From NCBI GenBank assembly GCA_965602785.1, contig CBFDAH010000185.1:1-5671 (forward strand): a DNA stretch of 5,671 bases. The letters run 5' to 3'. Each line of letters begins with the position of its first letter. The first letter of the stretch is position 1. The notes beneath the pieces are model-generated. The model did no database searches, was not told the origin of the DNA, and saw only the letters and a program-made list of their open reading frames with translations. This document shows positions 1 through 5,002 of this stretch, piece by piece. The stretch comes from JBGSLA01 sp965602785 (GTDB lineage: Bacteria; Desulfobacterota; Desulfobaccia; Desulfobaccales; 0-14-0-80-60-11). The translations under genes were made by a program, and so were the position numbers.

Positions 1-850
1 CCTCCGTTTCGGGCAGGAAGACCACACCCCCTTCCCGGGCGGCGTCAATGGGCAGCACCCCGCCGGACGCCGCGGCAAGCTGCCGGGCCCGGTTGACGAT
101 ATCCCGCACCTCGCGGTCGCTGCGGCCGGGGTCATGATGGGTGAGGAGGAGACTTTTGACTTCGGCCTCCAGGGCGAGGCGCACGGTTTCTTCATACGTG
201 GAATGACCCCAGCCCCGGACCGCCGGCATTTCCTCCGGCAGGTACTGGGCATCATGGATGAGGAGGTCGGCGCCCTTACAGAACTTGACGAAGTCCGGAA
301 AGCGGTAGCCGCCATTTATGCCCAGCTCGTTGTCAGTGATGAAAACCAGGGTGTGCTTGTCCTCCTGGAACCGAAATCCCAGGCATCCCTGAGGATGGTT
401 GAGGGGCAGCGCCTCGATCTGGACGTCGTCCAACACCAGAGGGTGCCGGGCGATTTTGTTAATAAAAGTGATGTGGGCCTTGAGTTGGTCGAAGGCCACC
501 GGGAAAAAGCCGTCCCCCAGGTGGTCGTCGAAAACCCGCCGCAAGGCCTGGAAGGCCAGGGGCCAGCCGTCCACCAGGATTTCCGAGTCTTCCCGGTAGA
601 TGGGAGCAAAGAAGGGCAGGCCCAGGAGGTGGTCCCAGTGGTTGTGGGTCATGAGCAGGTGAATGCGGACAGTGGCCACGGTGGTTCTGAGGCGGTCCCC
701 CAGGAGCCGGATGCCGGTGCCGGCGTCGATGATGATACGCCTGCCGGAGTGCAACAACACCTCGACACAGGTAGTGTTGCCGCCAAACTCCAGGGTGTCT
801 GGTCCGGGTGAGGGGATGGAGCCTCTGGTACCCCATAACCGGATTTCCAT
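1..850 (-). CDS. metallo-beta-lactamase-fold hydrolase (PhnP/RNase Z-like), stop codon beyond left edge
   Basis: The frame is open from ATG 850 to the left edge (283 codons, no stop), so a short C-terminal tail is missing; family members are near this length. The product begins MEIRLWGTRGSIPSPG, followed by EFGGNTTCVEV (21-31) and DAGTGIRLLG (42-51). Metal-site motifs are THNHWDH (68-74, the HxHxDH signature), LNHPQGC (150-156, His152), FITDNE (170-175, Asp173), LIHDAQY (197-203), GWGHST (213-218) and LTHHDPG (236-242). All expected metal ligands are present, so a working binuclear, probably zinc, hydrolase is likely. The family acts on phosphodiester or cyclic phosphate bonds in several members (PhnP, class-related cyclic-nucleotide phosphodiesterases), but the substrate here is not readable. 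Cytoplasmic; no signal peptide. It lies 84 nt after DUF1786 with its own strong ribosome binding site and may be cotranscribed, though an inverted repeat stands between them. Confidence 0.93.
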   Translation of the reverse strand, partial: MEIRLWGTRGSIPSPGPDTLEFGGNTTCVEVLLHSGRRIIIDAGTGIRLLGDRLRTTVATVRIHLLMTHNHWDHLLGLPFFAPIYREDSEILVDGWPLAFQALRRVFDDHLGDGFFPVAFDQLKAHITFINKIARHPLVLDDVQIEALPLNHPQGCLGFRFQEDKHTLVFITDNELGINGGYRFPDFVKFCKGADLLIHDAQYLPEEMPAVRGWGHSTYEETVRLALEAEVKSLLLTHHDPGRSDREVRDIVNRARQLAAASGGVLPIDAAREGGVVFLPETE

Positions 851-858
851 GCGCTCGT

Positions 859-864
859 CTCCTT
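859..864 (-). promoter_or_regulatory. ribosome binding site of the metallo-beta-lactamase-fold gene
   Basis: AAGGAG on the minus strand with an 8-nt spacer to ATG 850-848. It is the strongest Shine-Dalgarno sequence in the window and fixes the start of the downstream gene. The gene therefore appears to be translated independently, unlike the coupled genes upstream. Confidence 0.8.
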
Positions 865-871
865 CGCCAGG

Positions 872-929
872 GTGGCCGGGGACAGCGGGTGGAGAGAAGT
901 TCTCCCTACTCCCCTTCGCCCCGGGCCAC
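872..929. repeat. imperfect inverted repeat between the DUF1786 and hydrolase genes
   Basis: GTGGCCGGGG at 872-881 pairs with CCCC-G-GGCCAC at 919-929, leaving one bulged G: ten G-C-rich pairs around a 37-nt loop. The loop contains a smaller inverted pair, GGAGA (891-895) with TCTCC (901-905). It fills most of the 84-nt gap and ends just upstream of the ribosome binding site of the hydrolase. No T-run follows on the minus strand, so it is not a standard intrinsic terminator. It may protect or process the mRNA, or it may be chance in GC-rich DNA. Confidence 0.4.
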
Positions 930-934
930 GGTCC

Positions 935-1993
935 TCAAGATTCGCCCAACTGCCAGGGTACTTGTTCCTTTTCCAGCCAGGCCGCGGCCAGCCCAAAACA
1001 GCCGGTGAGCATCATATCTCCCAGGGGCGCGGCAAAAACGCCGGGCCAGCTCCGGGCCAGGGAGCGGCGGGGGCCGGTAATGACGGTGAAGGTGAAGGGC
1101 CGTTCCCGGAGGTAGTCCGGATGAATGGCGCACCCATGACCTTCATCGTCAAAAACTTCCTTATGCTTAAGCTCGCCGGCCTGAAACCGGCTCAGGTGCT
1201 GGGCCAGCTTGGCCGGGGTCAAGAGGCCCGTGTGGTGTTCATAGATACCGAAGAGGCGGTCCCTTTGGACCAGGGCCGCAAATGTATGGGCGTTGCCCAG
1301 ATTAATTACGGTGAGGCCGGTTTCCCGGTGTTGGCGGGCTTCCGGATCGAGGAGCGCGCCCCTGAGACCGGCGGTGCAGGTGTCCATGAGGAGGACCCCG
1401 GGGAGAGCCTCAGCCACGGCCCGCATGCGGGTGAAGCACTCCGGAGGCTCCCGAAAGGCCAGGTCGGCGAGCCTCCCGCCCCGGTCCAAAACTTCCCGCC
1501 ACTGCTGGAAGCGGAACTCCCGGTTGCTGGCGTGGGGGCTGAAGCCGTGATCCTGCACCGCCACTGCAAAGCGGGTGGGGAAAGGCACTTCGTAAGCGCT
1601 GAGCAAATTCTTTAAGGCTTCCAGATCCATATCCCCCAGGACGACGGGTACGGCCTCAGGTGGTGGCGTCTCAGTGATGGTCACCCCCCATTTTTGGATA
1701 ATCTCAATATTGTCATGGAGGGTGAGGGCGGCCTGGGGCTCGGCAAAAACCGGCAGCCCCTGGGCCAGGTGGCGGCGCACCGCGCCGCTGATGGGCCCCC
1801 CGCCCATAAGACGCCCCGTCAAGAAAATGGGTCGTCCCGCGGCAGTATAGCGCCGAAGACGCCGCGCCGCAACCTGGGTGGGGGCAGGTAGCACAATTTT
1901 TACGGCGTTCTCCACAGATTGGCCCGGCTCCCACAGGAAAAGGTCCTGGGTGCCGCCGCCCACGTCCACGGCCAGGAGGAGACCTTCAGACAT
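935..1993 (-). CDS. DUF1786 family protein, ASKHA-like putative nucleotide-binding protein
   Basis: A 352-residue protein that I recognise as DUF1786 (Pfam PF08735), found in anaerobic bacteria and archaea and without established function. Seen: LLLAVDVGGGTQD (5-17), which resembles the phosphate-1 loop of the actin/hexokinase/HSP70 (ASKHA) fold; LMGGGPISGAV (62-72); VQDHGFSPHASNREFRF (146-162); MDTCTAGLRG (203-212); VINLGNAHTFAAL (229-241), like a phosphate-2 loop; YEHHTG (251-256); FDDEGHGC (281-288); and APLGDMMLTGCFGL (322-335). It has only four Cys (186, 206, 288, 332), none arranged as CxxxCxxC, so the historical label 'pyruvate formate-lyase activating enzyme-like' is not supported. 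ATG 1993 has a good GAGGGG ribosome binding site with a 4-nt spacer and overlaps the phosphorylase stop by 8 nt, so the two are coexpressed. An ATP-dependent kinase or a conformational switch acting on a nucleoside or pentose product is possible, but this is inference only. Confidence 0.85.
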   Translation of the reverse strand: MSEGLLLAVDVGGGTQDLFLWEPGQSVENAVKIVLPAPTQVAARRLRRYTAAGRPIFLTGRLMGGGPISGAVRRHLAQGLPVFAEPQAALTLHDNIEIIQKWGVTITETPPPEAVPVVLGDMDLEALKNLLSAYEVPFPTRFAVAVQDHGFSPHASNREFRFQQWREVLDRGGRLADLAFREPPECFTRMRAVAEALPGVLLMDTCTAGLRGALLDPEARQHRETGLTVINLGNAHTFAALVQRDRLFGIYEHHTGLLTPAKLAQHLSRFQAGELKHKEVFDDEGHGCAIHPDYLRERPFTFTVITGPRRSLARSWPGVFAAPLGDMMLTGCFGLAAAWLEKEQVPWQLGES

Positions 1994-2831
1994 TCTGCCC
2001 CTCGGCTGCGGCCGCCACGTCCAACATCAGGGGTAAGGCTTTTTTCCGGGCCTGGCGGAAAACCTCTGAGCCTCGGGCCGGGCGCCACTCATAGTCGAAA
2101 AGTTCGTCTGATACCAATAAAAGAGCCGCCACGCCAATTTGTCGGTAAGACCCCACGGCAAACAGCGCGGCCAATTCCAACTCAATTCCCAGCATACCCT
2201 GGGACTGGCAATACCGGACCAGACCTTTGGTCTCCCGGTAGAAGGCGTCCGTGGACCACACCGGGCCAGCGTGCCAGGGGATCCCGGCGTCCCGGAGGCG
2301 TTCGGCCAGGAGGTCGAATAGGCCCGGCTGGGGCGGGATCAAACCAGGTTCACGGCAGTAGTGGGGAGAGGTGCCGTCTCCGGGGAAGGCCCCCGTAGGC
2401 AGAATGAGGTCGCCGATCCGCACCTGGGGAGCCAAAGACCCGCACCACCCCAGGGCCAATACCCGGCGGGCCCCCAGGGCGATGAGCTTCTCCAGGACCA
2501 TGGCCGCCAGGGGCGCGCCCAGGGCCGGGGCTACCACCGTGAAGGAAGCGCCCTCCCAGGAGACCTGCCGCCAGGCACAGCCCCAGATCTGGCGGGGGGA
2601 ACCCTGGACCTGGGCCAGCCGGCCGAGGGCCTGGTAGTCCGGTTGGGTGAAGGTCATGACCACCGTGGGGGTGACTTGCTCCTCCCCCATCTCCCGCCTC
2701 GGCTGGATCAGGGCGTCCCGATTATCGGGAAAATACGGCCCGGAGGTCTCCAGGAAAACCTTGTCCACATACAGGTTTCCTTGAGAACCGGCGCCGACGC
2801 CAGATTTTCCTGAGATTTCTTCACGTGTCAT
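1986..2831 (-). CDS. nucleoside phosphorylase, PNP/UDP phosphorylase family
   Basis: A 281-residue member of the phosphorylase family 1 fold, which splits a nucleoside with phosphate into a free base and (deoxy)ribose 1-phosphate in salvage. Motifs in order: PDNRDALIQPRR (35-46), LALGWCGSL (125-133) around the phosphate-binding Gly-rich turn, IGDLILPTGA (139-148), STDAFYRET (193-201), GIELELAALFAVG (215-227) and LLLVSDELFDYEWRP (237-251). By alignment with E. coli DeoD, Glu219 would be the ribose-binding Glu and Asp242 the catalytic Asp of the Ser-Asp motif, pointing to purine-like rather than uridine-type chemistry; the usual Met before that Glu is Leu218. The first 30 residues look like an N-terminal extension of unclear role. 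Start ATG at 2831 is chosen because it overlaps the dedA stop as ATGA, typical of translational coupling; the frame continues upstream but inside dedA. The TGA overlaps the DUF1786 start by 8 nt. Natural substrate unknown: purine nucleoside, or nicotinamide/nicotinate riboside given the linked pncB. Confidence 0.88.
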   Translation of the reverse strand: MTREEISGKSGVGAGSQGNLYVDKVFLETSGPYFPDNRDALIQPRREMGEEQVTPTVVMTFTQPDYQALGRLAQVQGSPRQIWGCAWRQVSWEGASFTVVAPALGAPLAAMVLEKLIALGARRVLALGWCGSLAPQVRIGDLILPTGAFPGDGTSPHYCREPGLIPPQPGLFDLLAERLRDAGIPWHAGPVWSTDAFYRETKGLVRYCQSQGMLGIELELAALFAVGSYRQIGVAALLLVSDELFDYEWRPARGSEVFRQARKKALPLMLDVAAAAEGQNV

Positions 2832-3439
2832 GCGGAATACCGGGCTCCCCGCCACTTCCAGACAAAATAGGCCAGGCCCGCCAAGAGGCAGGCCACCACG
2901 ACATAGTCCAGGACGTGGGTGTATTGCTGGATAAGATACCAGTTCTTTTTGAGCCGCACCCCCAGGTAGGTGAGGAAACCGTTCCACAGGGAAGCTCCCA
3001 CCGCGGTGTAAACGATAAAGGGGCCCAGGGACATGCGGGCCAGCCCCGCGGGGATGGAAATGAGGTGCCGCACCACCGGGATGAACCGGGCGATGAAAAT
3101 GGTTTTCTTGCCATGGCGGGCAAAGAAATTTTTGGTCCACTCCAGGTGATGGACGTTGAGAAACAGATACCGGCCGTAGCGCAGCACCACCGGCTCCCCC
3201 AGCCTGCCCATACCGTAGGACAGGAGCGAGCCCACGATGGAGCCCAGGCTGCTGGCCACCATGACCCCCACCCAATCAAAGTGGCCGGTGACGATGAGAA
3301 ATCCGGCAAAGGGCATGACCATCTCGCTGGGCACCGGCGCAACCATGCTTTCCAGGGTCATGAGGATAAAAATGCCTACGTAGCTCAAGTGCTGGATAAT
3401 GGCAGTGTTGTAATGTAACAGGGTTTCGGTGATTCCCAT
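2828..3439 (-). CDS. DedA family (SNARE-associated/VTT domain) inner membrane protein
   Basis: A 203-residue polytopic membrane protein of the DedA family. Family members are implicated in recycling of undecaprenyl phosphate and phospholipids across the membrane and in proton-dependent envelope homeostasis. Seen here: a hydrophobic N-terminal segment (about 14-33), the signature APVPSEMVMPFAGF (34-47) with Glu39, Asp55 after TGHF, then ARFIPVVRHLISIPAG (117-132) carrying Arg118 and Arg124, then GASLWN (148-153), and a C-terminal helix (about 177-195). The Glu and the two Arg spaced by six match the residues essential in E. coli YqjA (E39, R130, R136). The ATG at 3439 was chosen because the family starts here and it follows pncB by 5 nt; the frame runs further upstream inside pncB but that part is low-complexity and non-homologous. 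A GGAG lies 13 nt upstream, so translation probably depends partly on coupling with pncB. The specific substrate cannot be told from sequence. Confidence 0.94.
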   Translation of the reverse strand: MGITETLLHYNTAIIQHLSYVGIFILMTLESMVAPVPSEMVMPFAGFLIVTGHFDWVGVMVASSLGSIVGSLLSYGMGRLGEPVVLRYGRYLFLNVHHLEWTKNFFARHGKKTIFIARFIPVVRHLISIPAGLARMSLGPFIVYTAVGASLWNGFLTYLGVRLKKNWYLIQQYTHVLDYVVVACLLAGLAYFVWKWRGARYSA

Positions 3440-3444
3440 GAGAT

Positions 3445-4833
3445 TTAGGGTTCTCCCACTTCCCGCCGGTGTAAGTCCCGTTCCACCCGGGCCTGGCGCT
3501 CGGCGAGCCCCGGGCTCAGGTCCACCGGGTAGAGAGGCGGGTTTTCCAGGGTTTTGTATAGTTCGGGCAAGACAGCGAACTGCTGCTGAAAATAGTCGCG
3601 GCTCTCCTTCAGGCCGGGCAAAGTCCCGAGGATGCAACCTTCCTGCATCACGGGCTGTAGGAGGGGAGTCCCTGCCGGTAAAGACTCCTCCCTGAGCGCG
3701 ATGGTGTCGCGACGCATCTGACCGGCGTTATCGAAGCTGCGCCAGACCTGCTTTTTATCCACCAACGTGACCTTGCCGGTGGAGAGCTTCATGACCGGGC
3801 GACCGGCGTACTTGACCAGCTTGTAAGCGATGTCGAAATACGGTGCGTCCGCGGCCACCCCCATCTTGGTGCCCACCGCGAAGCTGTCGATGAGACCCCC
3901 GGCGGCCAGGACTTCGGCCATCTTGAACTCGTCAAAGCCGCCGCTGGCCAGGATGTCCACGTCCTCCAAACCCTCCTCGTCCAAGACCCGGCGCACTTCT
4001 TTACTGATGGCGGCGATATCTCCCGAGTCCAGGCGCACGGAGCGTAGGTGCTCCCCTCGAGCCGCCAGTTCTTTGGCCACCAGGGCGGCCTTCCGGGCGC
4101 CGGCGACGTCGTCGTAGGTGTCAATAAGCAGGGTGGTGATTTGGGGGAAATTTTGGGCAAAGATTCGAAAAGCTTCGATTTCCTCGAAAAAGCTCGTGAT
4201 ATAGGAATGGGCCATGGTCCCGAAAATGGGGATGTCGTAAAGTTTGCCCGCCAGGACGTTGCTGGTGCCGGCAAAGCCTACCAGGTAGGAGGCTCGGGCC
4301 ACCTTGAGGCCGGCATCGGCGCCATGAGTGCGCCTCAGGGAAAAATCCACCACCGGCCGGCCCTGGGCTGTGTGTATCGAGCGGGCCGCCTTGGTGGCGA
4401 TGAGGGTCTGCAGGCTCACCGCGTTGATGATGAAGGTTTCCACCAACTGGGCTTCGATGATGGGGGCGCTCACTTCGAGGAGGGGTTCGTCTTTGAATAA
4501 GATGCTGCCCTCCGGCAGGGCGAAGACCTCGCCGGTGAAGCGGAGGCCCTGAAGAAAGTCCAGGAAGGGGATGGAAAAGAGGCCGGTCCCATCAAGGTAA
4601 GCCAGGTCTTCGGTGGTGAAGTGCAGACCGGCCAGGAAGTCCAGGGCTTCACTGAGGCCTGCGGCCACGAAGTATCCCCGGTTTTTCGGGTACTTGCGGA
4701 TGAAGAGGCTGAAGGTCGCCTCCTCGTTCATCCCCTGGTCGAAGTAACAGGCGGCCATGGTAAGCTGATAGAGGTCCGTGAGCAGGGCCAGCCGTTCTCC
4801 TAAGGGTGCTTGGGGCATGGGGGTCTCGGGCAT
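3445..4833 (-). CDS. pncB: nicotinate phosphoribosyltransferase
   Basis: NAPRTase (EC 6.3.4.21) joins nicotinate and PRPP to give nicotinate mononucleotide, with ATP hydrolysis, in the Preiss-Handler route to NAD; cytoplasmic. From ATG 4833 the product is 462 residues. Visible family hallmarks are LLTDLYQLTMA (17-27), RRTHGADAG (167-175), LVGFAGTSNVLAG (184-196), FGTMAHS (204-210) with the phosphorylatable active-site His209, VRLDSGDI (266-273), ILASGGFDEF (294-303) and FAVGTKMG (318-325). The C-terminal tail resembles that of the long bacterial PncB class. The start is uncertain: ATG 4833, ATG 4818 (457 aa) and TTG 4866 (473 aa) are all in frame before the conserved LLTDLYQ, and none has a clear Shine-Dalgarno sequence, unusual beside the neighbouring genes. 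I prefer 4833 as a compromise. The TAA stop lies 5 nt before the dedA start, so the two are surely cotranscribed. No nicotinamidase is visible, so nicotinate must come from elsewhere. Confidence 0.95.
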   Translation of the reverse strand: MPETPMPQAPLGERLALLTDLYQLTMAACYFDQGMNEEATFSLFIRKYPKNRGYFVAAGLSEALDFLAGLHFTTEDLAYLDGTGLFSIPFLDFLQGLRFTGEVFALPEGSILFKDEPLLEVSAPIIEAQLVETFIINAVSLQTLIATKAARSIHTAQGRPVVDFSLRRTHGADAGLKVARASYLVGFAGTSNVLAGKLYDIPIFGTMAHSYITSFFEEIEAFRIFAQNFPQITTLLIDTYDDVAGARKAALVAKELAARGEHLRSVRLDSGDIAAISKEVRRVLDEEGLEDVDILASGGFDEFKMAEVLAAGGLIDSFAVGTKMGVAADAPYFDIAYKLVKYAGRPVMKLSTGKVTLVDKKQVWRSFDNAGQMRRDTIALREESLPAGTPLLQPVMQEGCILGTLPGLKESRDYFQQQFAVLPELYKTLENPPLYPVDLSPGLAERQARVERDLHRREVGEP

Positions 4834-4891
4834 GGGGACGACATGTAAAGGCGGTCCGAAAAGCAAATTGGCCCAGAGAAGAGCAGGCCAC

Positions 4892-4913
4892 GGGAGGGTT
4901 TTAACCCGGTCCC
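4892..4913 (-). other. stem-loop in pncB leader
   Basis: On the minus strand the transcript would fold as GGGA-CC-GGGT-TAAA-ACCC-TCCC: eight G-C-rich pairs with a two-base CC bulge and a four-base TAAA loop. It follows the candidate leader ORF, whose TAA stop forms the first three loop bases. No T-run follows, so it is not an intrinsic terminator by itself. A weaker 5-bp pair (TGGCC/GGCCA) follows at about 4889-4868, just before a short T-rich stretch, and might form an alternative structure. Function unknown; a regulatory leader or simple mRNA-stability hairpin are both possible. Confidence 0.35.
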
Positions 4914-4933
4914 ACCTCGGCAGGCTGTGCCAT
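4901..4933 (-). CDS. possible 10-residue leader peptide upstream of pncB
   Basis: ATG at 4933-4931 opens a frame encoding MAQPAEVGPG and ends at TAA (4903-4901). It is preceded by AAGGTGG (4944-4938), one mismatch from the ideal Shine-Dalgarno sequence, with a 4-nt spacer, and lies just downstream of the candidate promoter. It is not in the pncB frame, so it is not an N-terminal extension. Its stop codon falls in the loop of the stem-loop at 4892-4913, so a terminating ribosome would sit on the structure. There is no run of one amino acid codon as in classical amino-acid attenuators. An ORF this short can arise by chance; the ribosome binding site and its placement are the only support. Confidence 0.3.
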   Translation of the reverse strand: MAQPAEVGPG

Positions 4934-4955
4934 CAGGCCACCTTAATATTTAAAT

Positions 4956-4982
4956 AGTATATGGAATTTTTCCGATATTCCA
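4956..4982 (-). promoter_or_regulatory. candidate promoter with operator-like inverted repeat upstream of pncB
   Basis: On the minus strand, TATACT at 4961-4956 matches the sigma-70 -10 consensus at five of six positions. It lies in an island (4941-4990) with 12 G/C in 50 bases, in sharp contrast to its surroundings. No good TTGACA-like -35 box is seen at 16-18 nt spacing, which suggests dependence on an activator or a different sigma factor. Directly abutting the -10 box is a perfect 6-bp inverted repeat, TGGAAT-N9-ATTCCA (4982-4962), occupying the -35/-10 spacer where a repressor would block RNA polymerase. It has no T-run, so it is unlikely to be the tsaD terminator. I do not recognise the dyad as a known NAD-regulator site. 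The start point would be near 4949. This is inference from sequence only. Confidence 0.45.
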
Positions 4983-5002
4983 GAAAAGAATGGAGGCGGG
5001 CG

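Noticed and set aside
134..811. Long plus-strand reading frame of 225 codons
   Set aside because: It lies opposite the metallo-beta-lactamase-fold gene, whose conserved motifs and ribosome binding site are clear. The plus-strand product resembles no family I know and reflects the GC-rich codon pattern of the real gene.
872..1615. Long plus-strand reading frame of 247 codons
   Set aside because: It is antisense to the DUF1786 gene with no recognisable domain; the opposite strand has family motifs and a properly placed start.
2832..3275. Upstream extension of the phosphorylase frame inside dedA (would give a 429-residue protein)
   Set aside because: The extra 148 residues are Pro/Gly-rich low-complexity translation of dedA in another frame; the ATGA start at 2831 gives the normal family length.
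3440..3637. Upstream extension of the dedA frame inside pncB (would give 269 residues)
   Set aside because: The extra 66 residues are Arg/Pro/Gly-rich and lack homology; the ATG at 3439 just after the pncB stop gives a standard DedA length.
4919..4932. Possible sigma-54 promoter (TGGCAC followed by TGC on the minus strand)
   Set aside because: The GG and GC elements are two bases closer than the strict -24/-12 spacing allows.
4962..4982. Inverted repeat TGGAAT/ATTCCA as an intrinsic terminator of tsaD
   Set aside because: The stem is only six pairs, partly A-T, and is not followed by a T-run on the minus strand; its place beside a -10 box fits an operator better.
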